64,000 nt of DNA from Paenibacillus silvae (GTDB taxonomy: Bacteria > Bacillota > Bacilli > Paenibacillales > Paenibacillaceae): contig NZ_BMFU01000002.1 in assembly GCF_014639235.1 (NCBI RefSeq), forward strand, positions 434,001-498,000, written 5' to 3'. The notes below the pieces were generated by a model. It made no database searches. It saw only the letters and a list, made by a program, of their open reading frames with translations, and was not told the DNA's origin. Below, piece by piece: positions 16,519-25,575 of this stretch (positions within the stretch are counted from its first letter, which is position 1; every line of letters begins with the position of its first letter). Both the position numbers and the translations under genes were made by a program.

Positions 16519-17465
16519 ATGAAGATTCTAGTTGTTGGGCATTTTAGCGAGACCTCAAAATCAAATATTGTAAGGTATTTTCCGCAAGAATGGAACGTTG
16601 TCATTGTCCCGCCTGGAGAAGAAATGCTGCATCATATGGAAGATTGCCATGTGCTCATACCTGAACATATTAAGGTTGATCACAGCCTGCTTTCTATCGC
16701 AAAAACATTAAAATTGGTACAGACAGGTGCAGGATTTGATAATGTAGATGTCCCTGCCTGTACAGAGCTGGGGATTTGGGTGGCCAATGCTGCAGGAGTG
16801 AATGCGCAAGGCGTGGCCGAGCACGTAATGGCGCTGATATTGTCTTATTATAAAAACATACCGTTTCTTGATACCTTCATGAAAAACAAGATGGATGAAA
16901 ATCATTTGGAATATATGGGTAGTGAATTAGAAGGCAAAACAATCGGGATTATCAGTTTGGGCGCTATCGGAAAAAAAGTAGCTGCGTTTTGTAAGGCTTT
17001 TGACATGAATGTTCTGGCTTATGCCAGAAATGCGAATGTACAATCGGACGGTTTTGTGACAATGACAGACTTCGATACTCTTGTAAGCACATCGGACATC
17101 ATCAGTGTACATATACCGTTGAATCAGCAAACCAGACAGCTGATCAACAAAGCGGTATTCAAGAAAATGAAGGATACAACTCTGTTTATCAATACCTCCC
17201 CGGCGGGATTGTGAACGAAAGAGACTTGATTGATGCATTAAAAAATGGGGATATTTCAGGCGCATGCCTGGATGTGTTTGAATCTGAACCGCTTCCTATG
17301 GACAGTGAGCTCCGGAATATGGGGAATGTAATACTTACGCCTCATACAGCAGGAATGCCTGATGGTCGGAAATTTCATAAAAAAAGATATGATTTTTTTA
17401 TGAAAAATATTAAACAGGTAGAAAATGGTGAAGAGCCTGAAAGCAAGCTCAATCAGTTATTATAG
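16519..17465 (+). pseudogene. D-isomer-specific 2-hydroxyacid dehydrogenase, frameshifted
   Basis: A NAD-dependent 2-hydroxyacid dehydrogenase broken by one missing base. The start ATG follows GGTGG by 7 nt. The first frame shows VQTGAGFDNVDVPACTELGI and the NAD-binding GKTIGIISLGAIGKKVAAF, then ends INTSPAGL. The next frame continues GGIVNERDLIDALKNGDISG, LDVFESEP and LTPHTAGMP, which carry the conserved catalytic Glu and His. The break at about 17196-17203 falls in the NTSRGG motif and removes the catalytic arginine codon. With the base restored the protein would be about 315 residues, a normal length. A sequencing error would also explain it. Confidence 0.85.
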
Positions 17466-17498
17466 TTTGCTGTGATCAAAGCTCGAAAAGTTGTCGTA

Positions 17499-17529
17499 TT
17501 GAGTCTCCCCTAACAGGAGATGATATACT
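17499..17529 (+). promoter_or_regulatory. MerR-type promoter with 19-bp spacer
   Basis: TTGAGT and TATACT are separated by 19 bp, two more than optimal, and the spacer holds the dyad TCTCC-cctaac-AGGAGA. MerR activators untwist exactly this kind of overlong promoter. It directs the adjacent MerR gene, so autoregulation is expected. Confidence 0.85.
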
Positions 17530-17550
17530 ACAATGACAGAGGTGAACGTT

Positions 17551-18585
17551 ATGCAGCATAAACAAAATGAGCTATCTAAATTGCAAACTTTAAAACAAGA
17601 ATCAGCAGACACCGTTTTATTCTCCATTGGAGAGACCGCGCAAATGATAGATTCTACAGTAAAAACGGTTCGTTATTATGATGAAATACAATTAGTCAAA
17701 GCACCCTTTGTAAATAACCGCGGGTACCGCTTTTACACAACAGAGGCCATATGGCGTCTACAGCTTGTTAAAACACTTCGTGAGCTAAGATTCGGAATTG
17801 ATGATATCAAGAGACTGCTTTCCGGGGAAATATCGATGGAGACCTCCCTGGATTGGCAAATAGAAACGTTACAAACGGAGGTTCAAGCACTGAATGGCAT
17901 GATTGCGATATTAAATAATGCCAGAAGTATAGTTAATGATTACAGTAAGGATTCCAAGACGAACCCCTCCCCTTTTCTTTCGCACATTCATGAATTAGTT
18001 CATATCCAGAAGCAAAATCAACAAAACAGACAGCAATTTGTTTTAACCAAAATAGAAGAAATCGGTTTTATGTCAGATATTCCGGCAGAATGGCAAGATG
18101 CTTTTTTCCATTACTTCAATAAGTACATTCTTCATCCGGAAGACCTGTCTGCCAAGCAGCTCATGGCATGGAAGGAGCTAAAAGAGCTGATTAGCTCCCC
18201 TGAATTTATTGCTGATCTCCAAAGTGTGGAGTTTCTGTTTGTTAACATCGCTCAGCATCCAATTTACGAGACCAAGGAATGGCTCCGGCTCATGCAGAGT
18301 ATTCAGAAACGATTAAGTACTGCCTTGAGAAACAACTATGAACCTCATAGCAGCTATGTTCAAGCCGTCGTTGACGATGCAATACAGCTATATTCCGATT
18401 CTAATGCGGCATCTAACAGTCAGGAGATTCTTCAAATGATAGAAGACCATATAGACAAGCTCGAAACCCAAAATTTCAAAAGATCTGTTAGGCTTTGCTC
18501 CATACTTAGTCCGGAATTTGAACAATTGTCCCAAAGAGACAACTTATTATTTCAGGGCTTGAGATGGAAGCTTCAACAGATTTAA
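17551..18585 (+). CDS. MerR-family transcriptional regulator with long C-terminal domain
   Basis: An activator of the MerR class. Residues 25-95 form the winged HTH (FSIGETAQMIDSTVKTVRYY, DEIQLVKAP, NNRGYRFYTTEAIWRL). A coiled dimerisation helix follows, then about 200 residues of helical domain that I cannot assign. The start is the second ATG, 6 nt after GAGGTG. The first ATG at 17533 lies only four bases beyond the -10 hexamer and would not be in the transcript. No other gene shares the promoter, so the regulator's targets, apart from itself, lie elsewhere. Confidence 0.9.
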   Translation: MQHKQNELSKLQTLKQESADTVLFSIGETAQMIDSTVKTVRYYDEIQLVKAPFVNNRGYRFYTTEAIWRLQLVKTLRELRFGIDDIKRLLSGEISMETSLDWQIETLQTEVQALNGMIAILNNARSIVNDYSKDSKTNPSPFLSHIHELVHIQKQNQQNRQQFVLTKIEEIGFMSDIPAEWQDAFFHYFNKYILHPEDLSAKQLMAWKELKELISSPEFIADLQSVEFLFVNIAQHPIYETKEWLRLMQSIQKRLSTALRNNYEPHSSYVQAVVDDAIQLYSDSNAASNSQEILQMIEDHIDKLETQNFKRSVRLCSILSPEFEQLSQRDNLLFQGLRWKLQQI

Positions 18586-18601
18586 CCTGTAAGATACCAT
18601 A

Positions 18602-18687
18602 GAAAAGCCAGTCACCGTCAACTGAAAACCATTGGTCAGAACAACATCTGACAACTCGGTTGCAGTTTAGAATGACTGGCTTTTTAC
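18602..18687. terminator. Long bidirectional stem-loop terminator
   Basis: AAAAGCCAGTCA and TGACTGGCTTTT flank a ~60-nt loop between the convergent MerR and hydrolase genes, with A and T runs on both sides. Confidence 0.75.
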
Positions 18688-18704
18688 TTCCCCAGTTTTT
18701 CAGC

Positions 18705-20138
18705 TTATTTCTCGCCTTTTTCTAACTTAAACAGCGTATGCTCGCCTATATTTTGATCAAGCAGCTTCAATGGCTCCTGCTTCAAAAAGTGATTAAAGAA
18801 ATCCAGCGTGTATGCATTGATAATCGAATACGATTCCTTCAAGCTTATACCTCCCATCCATTCAAATAATGGTGAGGTCAGATACAGATCGGAGAAGCCC
18901 ATATGCGACATATTACGCAGTGTTAGCCAGTAATTTCCGCCATCTGTAATATGATCATATCGTTTGAACAAATCTGTCAAAGAGGCAGTGAGTGCAGGGT
19001 CTTGAATATATTGCTCAAAATATCTGGATTGATCCGCACTCATCATAAGAAACGGTTTATTAAAGCCCCCCTCAGGCACTCGCAGCTTTCCATAAAGCAC
19101 ACCATCCATATTCAAAGCTGCCTTGATTCGAGGATCGGACATTAACATTTGTGTACTTGTTGCCCCGCCAAAGGAATGTCCAAACATTCCGATTCGCTGC
19201 AAATCCATTCGGCCTGTAAAACGATGATCTGGATCATGCGCAGCCAGTTTTTCCACCTGACCTAAAACAAATTTGGTGTCCTCTACCCATATTTTATTTG
19301 TTTGATCCATCATCTCGACCGTTTCATCCTGTCCTGGAGTAAAGTAAGTAACCGTACCGTCGGAAAATTGGGAAACCGTACTATTATAGGTATGGTCAAT
19401 ACCTACAACAATGTAGCCGTGACTAGCGATTTCCTCAATTTGGAATGTATTTTGATTTTTATGACCATTCAAGCCATGTGAAAAAATCAAGACGGGGTAA
19501 GCTGCTTCCTGATCTGAGATGTCCACATTTTCAAGTGAATGCGTTTTTACATAGCGTATACTGTTAAATAACGGCTTTGGCATATCTAAAAGTCTGTGAT
19601 AGCCTTCTGCCAATAATGCCCCGTCTTGTACGTACGGGCTTATTTCTCCCTTTGAATCTTTCTCAGCAGGGTACCAAATTTGTATCTTAAGTTTACGCTT
19701 ATCACCATCTTTTGGAGTAAACGTTTCCTCTCTTGTTGCGTCTGTCCACTCATAAGATGTGGTTCCTACCTTATAAACTCCTGTTGGCTCCGAAAAAGTA
19801 AAAACCGGCAGTAATATTGGTAGCGCTACAGCTACAAAAGCATAAATGACAGCTGCCATCATTCCAATAACCCTTTTCATTACGCTTGATTTAGAGCTTT
19901 TTGGCAGTGTAGACCATGGGAGTCTAGCTAGCACAAGCATATAAAGAGGTACAACAGCCAGAGCGTAAGCAGGAATGAGCTGCCAACGCATGCCTTCCAG
20001 TATTCCTTGCAGAAGAATGACAATAACCGATATGCCAAGGCTAATAATTAAGCCTCGCTCCTTTTTCTCTTTTCCAACTAAAATCCATCCCAAAACCGCA
20101 ATGTTCCATAGGATGACAATACCCTCCAGATTTCTCAT
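18705..20138 (-). CDS. Membrane-linked alpha/beta hydrolase, platelet-activating-factor acetylhydrolase-like
   Basis: A lipase/esterase-type enzyme with an N-terminal membrane region of about four helices (residues 5-120) and an extracellular-looking catalytic domain. It has VLIFSHGLNGHKNQNTFQIE (oxyanion region), the nucleophile elbow MFGHSFGGATSTQ near residue 317, and a late conserved histidine in LRNMSHMGFSDLYL. This layout matches bacterial PAF-acetylhydrolase-like proteins, which cut short acyl groups from phospholipids or polymers. 477 residues is normal. The ATG is 8 nt after GGAG. It stands alone, with a terminator behind it. The natural substrate is unknown. Confidence 0.85.
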   Translation of the reverse strand: MRNLEGIVILWNIAVLGWILVGKEKKERGLIISLGISVIVILLQGILEGMRWQLIPAYALAVVPLYMLVLARLPWSTLPKSSKSSVMKRVIGMMAAVIYAFVAVALPILLPVFTFSEPTGVYKVGTTSYEWTDATREETFTPKDGDKRKLKIQIWYPAEKDSKGEISPYVQDGALLAEGYHRLLDMPKPLFNSIRYVKTHSLENVDISDQEAAYPVLIFSHGLNGHKNQNTFQIEEIASHGYIVVGIDHTYNSTVSQFSDGTVTYFTPGQDETVEMMDQTNKIWVEDTKFVLGQVEKLAAHDPDHRFTGRMDLQRIGMFGHSFGGATSTQMLMSDPRIKAALNMDGVLYGKLRVPEGGFNKPFLMMSADQSRYFEQYIQDPALTASLTDLFKRYDHITDGGNYWLTLRNMSHMGFSDLYLTSPLFEWMGGISLKESYSIINAYTLDFFNHFLKQEPLKLLDQNIGEHTLFKLEKGEK

Positions 20139-20281
20139 ATACCCAGCTCCTTTGTCATGTTGCGACTACCTTCTTAAGAGCAAGTATATGGTCTCCAGTA
20201 AAGGGAGACTCAACCCCTGTTTTGAGCGATTATTCAGGCTAACCCTGAAAAGGGCATTTTATCCAGCCTGATGTTGAAAGT

Positions 20282-20435
20282 TCATCCACTGATGTTGTCG
20301 GCTTCACGTGAACCCTCAGTAGAAGCAGAGTCATACTGAACCCGTGCCTCTACAACTTGAGCGAAATGCTCTCTTCCCCACTGTCTTAACTCTTTCATCG
20401 GCTGAAGCAGAGTTTCACCTAATGTTGTTAGAGAA
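20282..20435 (-). pseudogene. C-terminal fragment of a HxlR-family regulator
   Basis: The minus strand reads FKYSLTTLGETLLQPMKELR then QWGREHFAQVVEARVQYD, the wing end and last helix of HxlR winged-helix regulators. The HTH and start codon are missing. The reading breaks at about 20435, where a fragment of a different gene starts on the opposite strand. About 60 percent of the gene has been lost. Confidence 0.75.
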
Positions 20436-20437
20436 TA

Positions 20438-20755
20438 CTTGAAGACAATCTGGAATTGGTAGATGGTATCAAAATCTTGAATTTCGGAAGCGGTCATGCA
20501 TGGGGAATGTTAGGTCTCCAGATTGATATGCCAGAAACCGGCGGAATCATTTTAGCTTCCGATGCCATCTATTCTGCGGAAAGCTTTGGTCCTCCAGTCA
20601 AGCCACCCGGAATAATTTATGATCTGATCGGTTACCGAAACACCGTGGAGAAAATTCGTACTCTGGCCGCTCGCACGAATTCCCAAGTGTGGTTCGGGCA
20701 TGATGCCGATCAATTCAGCAGCTTGAGAAAATCTACTGAAGGATATTATGAATAA
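20438..20755 (+). pseudogene. C-terminal fragment of a metallo-beta-lactamase-fold lactonase
   Basis: The plus strand reads LELVDGIKILNFGSGHAWGM, then GIILASDAIYSAESFGPP and VWFGHDADQF. These are the last metal-binding segments (the bridging Asp in ASDAIY and the final His in FGHD) of AttM/AhlD-type N-acyl homoserine lactonase-like enzymes. The N-terminal HxHxDH motif is absent, so it cannot be active. It abuts the HxlR fragment head to head, which suggests one deletion removed the divergent promoter and both 5' ends. In related loci, HxlR regulators control neighbouring enzymes, so these two were probably once a divergent pair. Confidence 0.72.
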
Positions 20756-21000
20756 CTCAGGCGTTAAACAACACCTATTTTTCAAACTGTTAAAGTCACC
20801 GTATTGAAAAACTTTTACCACGTCAAACGGGGAGTATAGCTCTAACGGGTCTTGTAGAAAAAACAGAACAGACTTAGGTCCAGTAACCCTTCCACCTGCA
20901 GCCTAGTGCTGCAATCCGTCCTTGGGCAGGTGTGCATTTGATCCTCAATTGGTATATTTTTTGAGGTAAAATATTATTTAGTTGGAAGGGGAACGGGGAA

Positions 21001-22356
21001 GTGAAAGTTTTGCTGCGCATTTTTATGTATGTTTTTTTAGTTATCATTATCGTGGGAGGAGCAGGTGTGTTCGGTTTCATTCATACATCCAGTGCTGGAA
21101 TGTCTTTATATAATCAAAGCAATCCTCCTGCACTGGATCAGGTAAAGGTACCTGCATATGATGCTAACAAGCCAACGGTAGCTGTTTTACTTTCTAATGA
21201 AGTAACGGAAGTTTTTGATTTTCTAGTCCCGTATGAGATGTTTGCTCTTACAGGAAAGTACAATGTATTCAGTGTTGCACCGGATTCGGCAATCAAATCG
21301 TTAACCGGAGGATTGGATGTCATTCCCCATTATTCTTTTGCTGATATGGACCAAATGCTTGGCAAAAGTCCAGATATTATCGTTATCCCTTATATGCCGA
21401 TCCTGGATGAGAAAAAATATGCTCCCGTCCGTGAATGGATTCGCAAGCATTCGAGTGAACAAACGATTCTATTGTCCATATGTAATGGCGCAGAGAATCT
21501 GGCCGATACCGGATTGCTGAACGGTAAAAGTGCTGCGACACACTGGGGAGACATTCAACGTTTGATCAAAAGCTACCCGGAAATTCAGTGGGTAAAAGAT
21601 CAGCGTTATGTGCCCCAAGGTAACATCGTCTCTTCGGCTGGTCTTACGTCCGGAATGGATGCGACCCTTTATGTCATTTCGCAGCAGTTAGGTGAGGCAG
21701 CCGCGAAGCAGGTAGCGAATGAACTCCATTATCCTTCCTACCATTACGTCATTGATCCGAAAATGGAACCTTTCACGGCAGGATTGAGTGATATTACGTA
21801 CATTTTGAATCAATCCTATCAATGGAACAAGACCAAAGCAGGCGTATTGCTATATCCAGGTGCAGATGAATTAGATCTGTCCTCTGCCTTTGATACCTAT
21901 GGAGCATCTGGAACAACGACGACTTTAACGATATCACGTGAAAATCAACCGATTGTAACCAAGCATGGCTTGAATTTGGTAGCGCGTTATCAGATGAACG
22001 ACGCTCCTTCTCTCTCCAAGATGATTGTGGTTGGCGCTCAAGCCGAGACTGCAGCTGCTGAGGATATTGGGCAATGGAAACAATTGAACAACAATACCGA
22101 ATTGTTATTGTTGCACAAAAATATGCAGGGAAGATTTGCAATGGATCCTGCGTTTGAAGATTTATCTAAACAAGAAGACGTCATGACTGCTCAATTTGCT
22201 GCCAAACGTCTCGAATATCGTGCGACAGACCATCTGAATCTGGAAGGAGCCCCCTTCTCTAAGGAATCGTTTGGAATACCCGTTATACTTGTTGTGCTTT
22301 CACTGTTAGCAGGTTATTTCCTGGATCGGCGATTATTTATAAAAAAACGAACGTAG
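21001..22356 (+). CDS. Membrane-anchored protein with two DJ-1/PfpI-like domains
   Basis: An exported protein held by an N-terminal helix (residues 5-28) and a second helix near the C-terminus (VILVVLSLLAGYF). Residues 58-250 are a DJ-1/PfpI (GATase1-like) domain: AVLLSNEVTEVFDFLVPYEM, the nucleophile elbow LLSICNGAENLADTGLLNGK with its cysteine, then ATHW and SAGLTSGMDATLYVI. Residues 280-350 look like a second, degenerate copy (AGVLLYPGADELDLSSAFDT). Most relatives are isonitrile hydratases or AraC regulators; here the domain faces outside. The start is GTG after a GGGG-rich site. It is monocistronic. Function is unknown. Confidence 0.82.
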   Translation: MKVLLRIFMYVFLVIIIVGGAGVFGFIHTSSAGMSLYNQSNPPALDQVKVPAYDANKPTVAVLLSNEVTEVFDFLVPYEMFALTGKYNVFSVAPDSAIKSLTGGLDVIPHYSFADMDQMLGKSPDIIVIPYMPILDEKKYAPVREWIRKHSSEQTILLSICNGAENLADTGLLNGKSAATHWGDIQRLIKSYPEIQWVKDQRYVPQGNIVSSAGLTSGMDATLYVISQQLGEAAAKQVANELHYPSYHYVIDPKMEPFTAGLSDITYILNQSYQWNKTKAGVLLYPGADELDLSSAFDTYGASGTTTTLTISRENQPIVTKHGLNLVARYQMNDAPSLSKMIVVGAQAETAAAEDIGQWKQLNNNTELLLLHKNMQGRFAMDPAFEDLSKQEDVMTAQFAAKRLEYRATDHLNLEGAPFSKESFGIPVILVVLSLLAGYFLDRRLFIKKRT

Positions 22357-22398
22357 CTTAAGGAGTTCGCATCAGACTGTGTTCTTGTGCATTACAGC

Positions 22399-22448
22399 AA
22401 TCGGTACAAGTTTTTGTCCTGGACTCGGGACATGAACTTGTACCGATT
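22399..22448 (+). terminator. Perfect 14-bp stem-loop after the DJ-1-like gene
   Basis: AATCGGTACAAGTT and AACTTGTACCGATT are perfect complements with an inner GTCC/GGAC pair. No T run follows, so it may stabilise the transcript end rather than terminate alone. Confidence 0.55.
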
Positions 22449-22525
22449 GGATTAATAAGCGCCCTAAATCTGACCCACCGTCATTACGGCACGCCCGGTT
22501 TCCGTAAGTAGTGTACTAATTTCAT

Positions 22526-24817
22526 CTATTCCATCTGCTTCTTGTTGTAATACGTCTCTATCACTTGATAAATAGATTCACTTTTGATGGGTTTACTAAT
22601 GTAATCATCCATTCCTGCCTTCAAGCATCGATCCCTATCCCCTCTTAGAGCATGTGCAGTCACTGCAACAATATAAGGACAGTCTTCAGAAGATAGATTC
22701 TCTTTGATTGCTCGAGTCGCTTCAAATCCATCCAATCTTGGCATGTGCACATCCATAAACACAATATCGTATTCATTCCGCTTGACAGCCTCTAAAGCTT
22801 CTTTTCCGTCCACGACATGATCTACGAAGTGTCCCTTTTTTTCAACCATCTTACTAAGGACAAGCTGATTCATTTCATTATCCTCAGCAATCAGAATATG
22901 GAGAGGGGTCCCCCTGTTCTTTCTTTGAGAGAACTCTAGGTGTTGACCAACGTCCTCATTGTTAATTTTAAAGCAGGCAGTGAATATAAACGTTGTTCCA
23001 GGTGCATCTGAATCCTCAATCCATATATCTCCATGCATGAGTTCTATCAATTTTTTGCTGATCGCCAGTCCCAATCCCGTGCCTTGCGTTTTGCGTGTCA
23101 AAAAGTTGTGCAATTGGGAGAATGGCTCAAATAATTGCTGCCTTTTCTCTACCGGAATCCCCACTCCCGTATCTTTGACTTTAAAATGAAGATACACGTT
23201 TTCCTCACATTTCTCTTTAACCCGTACTTCAATTTCTACGCTGCCTTCCATAGTAAACTTCACAGCATTACCGATGATATTAGTAAGTACTTGTTTTAAC
23301 CGAGGGGCATCACCGTACATTGGAATTGGAAGCGCCTCATCCAGACAAATATGAATATCTAACTTCTTTTCACGGATCAAAGGTTTTACAATTTGCACCG
23401 TTTCTGTCACGATTTCTTGTAGATCAAAAGGATCCACTGCTAAATCGGTTTTCCCCGATTCGATCTTAGAAAAATCAAGGATATCATTGATAATAGTAAG
23501 CAAGGAATCTCCACTTTTTTGGATGATCTGAATATATTCCTTTTGCTCCTGGCTTAGTCCCGGGGTATCTAGAAGAAGATCTGTCATTCCGATCACACCA
23601 TTCATAGGTGTTCGTATTTCATGGCTCATCATCGCCAAAAAATCGCTTTTTGCCTGGTTCATTTTTTCAGCAGTTTCTTTGGCAACGAGAAGCTTTTTCT
23701 GTTCCGTAATGTCCTTGGCTATTAAATAGTAACCGACATTGACATTATTAATAATAATCGGAGCAAGTGTTGCCAATACCTCTGTTTCATGACTGTCCCT
23801 GTGCAAAACAGTGTTCATTTTATTCTCAGCCAAATCATAGTGGCTCCTTAGAATGAGGCCTAGATTACTGGCTCCAATAAATCTTCCTATACTTTTCCCA
23901 ACCATTTCGTTTACTGTACAACCTGTCATCTTTACGGCTGCAGGATTAGCATTAATAATGTTTCCACTCATATCAAATGAAATAATAGCGTCATGATTAT
24001 ATTTTTTGAGTGAGGTGTAACGTTCAATGGTTTCTTGGAGCCTGAATTCCACCTGTTTTTGTTCGGTAATATCCTGAAGTACACCTTTTAACTCTATTGG
24101 CTGTTGATGTTCGTCATAAATGATTAGCCCACGTAATTGAATATATTTTGCTCTACCTTCGGACCGACCGTATTGAAATTCAAAAACAAAAGGATCTCTC
24201 TGCTCTGCGTCTCTTATTTTTTCTCGCAAAGTTGCTGCGTCTGCAGTACTCATTACCTTATAAATATCTTTTGCACAATAATATTTTTTTGTGCGGTCAA
24301 GTTCAAAGATTTCCAGTACCTGTTCAGAAATGGTGATCTGATCATGGACTACATCCCATTGCCAGCTTCCAATCTTCGCCAAGCGCTCGGCATTTGCGAT
24401 AATACCTTCACTGTGCGAAAGTTTCCGTTCAGATCGGATACGATCCGTAATATCTACAATAAAGCAAACGAAGTAATCGGGTTCAGACGTGACTTCGCCA
24501 CTGATTGGAGTTAAATGAAATGAACACCATAATTCTTCCCCATTCTTTTTAGTGCAGCGTCTCTCATATATATTCTCTTTTACTTTGTTATCAAAAAGTC
24601 CAGCTTCTTCAACAGTATCCTTCGAGGAATCCTCCGGATGTGTTAAATCCTGGAAGCGGAGTTTCGTCAGTTCTTCACAAGTGAAACCAGTCATACGGCA
24701 AAAAGCAGGATTCACTTTCAGCCAATTTCCTGCCGGAGCTATAAGAGCAACTCCAATCGGTGTTTGGTTGTATATTTGCTCGAAGAATTCATGATGATTA
24801 ACCTGCTGAACCTGCAT
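22526..24817 (-). CDS. PAS-domain hybrid sensor histidine kinase
   Basis: A cytoplasmic-looking hybrid kinase of 763 residues without membrane helices. Three PAS domains occupy roughly residues 12-395 (first GNWLKVNPAFCRMTGF; third SGNIINANPAAVKMTG). The HisKA box is FLAMMSHEIRTPMNGVIGMT, with the phospho-accepting His. HATPase boxes are LTNIIGNAVKFT (N), KDTGVGIP and GTGLGLAISKKL. A receiver domain follows from about residue 640 (ILIAEDNEMNQLVLSKM, IVFMDVHMPRLDG, ISKPIK). The ATG is 6 nt after GGAGAG; upstream starts lack a site. There is no output domain and no partner regulator nearby, so the phosphate must go to another protein. Confidence 0.93.
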   Translation of the reverse strand: MQVQQVNHHEFFEQIYNQTPIGVALIAPAGNWLKVNPAFCRMTGFTCEELTKLRFQDLTHPEDSSKDTVEEAGLFDNKVKENIYERRCTKKNGEELWCSFHLTPISGEVTSEPDYFVCFIVDITDRIRSERKLSHSEGIIANAERLAKIGSWQWDVVHDQITISEQVLEIFELDRTKKYYCAKDIYKVMSTADAATLREKIRDAEQRDPFVFEFQYGRSEGRAKYIQLRGLIIYDEHQQPIELKGVLQDITEQKQVEFRLQETIERYTSLKKYNHDAIISFDMSGNIINANPAAVKMTGCTVNEMVGKSIGRFIGASNLGLILRSHYDLAENKMNTVLHRDSHETEVLATLAPIIINNVNVGYYLIAKDITEQKKLLVAKETAEKMNQAKSDFLAMMSHEIRTPMNGVIGMTDLLLDTPGLSQEQKEYIQIIQKSGDSLLTIINDILDFSKIESGKTDLAVDPFDLQEIVTETVQIVKPLIREKKLDIHICLDEALPIPMYGDAPRLKQVLTNIIGNAVKFTMEGSVEIEVRVKEKCEENVYLHFKVKDTGVGIPVEKRQQLFEPFSQLHNFLTRKTQGTGLGLAISKKLIELMHGDIWIEDSDAPGTTFIFTACFKINNEDVGQHLEFSQRKNRGTPLHILIAEDNEMNQLVLSKMVEKKGHFVDHVVDGKEALEAVKRNEYDIVFMDVHMPRLDGFEATRAIKENLSSEDCPYIVAVTAHALRGDRDRCLKAGMDDYISKPIKSESIYQVIETYYNKKQME

Positions 24818-24961
24818 TGAAAGCTCTCCTCTACACTTCATTTTATGATATAGAATCATTTTCCCAAAAACATTATTCTTTGTAAATCGACTTAACACGA
24901 GATAACACGTTTTTTAAATGAGGAAACTTCAGCTTGCATCTCACAAATCAGATGCTGATTA

Positions 24962-25010
24962 GAAAGAAAACCCTGCAGCCTGTTGAGCACAGACTGCAGG
25001 GTTTTCTTTC
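24962..25010. terminator. Strong stem-loop terminator (17-bp stem)
   Basis: GAAAGAAAACCCTGCAG and its exact complement form a 17-bp stem. It lies between the histidine kinase promoter region and the end of the small gene at 25085, and would act on the latter (minus strand), with a T-rich right arm for both directions. Confidence 0.8.
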
Positions 25011-25084
25011 GTGCGAGATAAGGGATATTGATTTACACATTGCATGAAATGTTTAAACCTGTGTTTTCAGCTTCGAACCATGTT

Positions 25085-25552
25085 TCAATACTCTCCCTTG
25101 ATCACAAAGAACGTACCTCGAATGGTTCCAGCCAGTTTGGACTTTTGCCTAGCAAATTTAAACTTCTTTTCTTCCAGCTCTTTAGGCACGTCCATTCTCT
25201 CTGAAAGCTTAAAACCAACGGCACGCTTTTTGGGGTCATCCACCGTATACAAGACATTGACTGCTAGACCATCCTCATAAAAAACAAAGGCCCACCTGAT
25301 ATTTTCCACTTGAAAGCGGGATGTCTCCAATGGTCTGGCCGCAAACTCAATACCACGTTCCTCTTTCAAAATTCGACTTACATACTCCAGCGTCTCTTGG
25401 CTCTCGCTGGCGGGCACGACCGTAAATTCATGCTTATATTTGTTCATAAAATAACGAGCTTCATTCGCTCGCAGGCCAGCAAGCTCTTCTGCAACGGGTG
25501 AAGATTCCAGACCAACGGTGGACACATTTTTAAAATCTACACTAGCGGACAT
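25085..25552 (-). CDS. Conserved hypothetical protein (cytoplasmic, 155 aa)
   Basis: I do not recognise a family with confidence. The protein begins SASVDFKNVSTVGLESSPVA and is mixed alpha/beta and soluble, ending with a basic segment KKFKFARQKSKLAGTIRGTF. The chosen ATG is 7 nt after GGAGG. The gene begins 24 bp after the GyrI-like gene and is clearly in one operon with it. Both are opposite a WYL-domain regulator, which points to a shared inducible function. Confidence 0.75.
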   Translation of the reverse strand: MSASVDFKNVSTVGLESSPVAEELAGLRANEARYFMNKYKHEFTVVPASESQETLEYVSRILKEERGIEFAARPLETSRFQVENIRWAFVFYEDGLAVNVLYTVDDPKKRAVGFKLSERMDVPKELEEKKFKFARQKSKLAGTIRGTFFVIKGEY

Positions 25553-25575
25553 GCTCGTTCCTCCTCTAATTTCAT

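Noticed and set aside
22399..22448. Perfect stem-loop considered as a riboswitch or attenuator
   Set aside because: It lies downstream of a gene and between opposite strands; it has no leader position and no known aptamer features.
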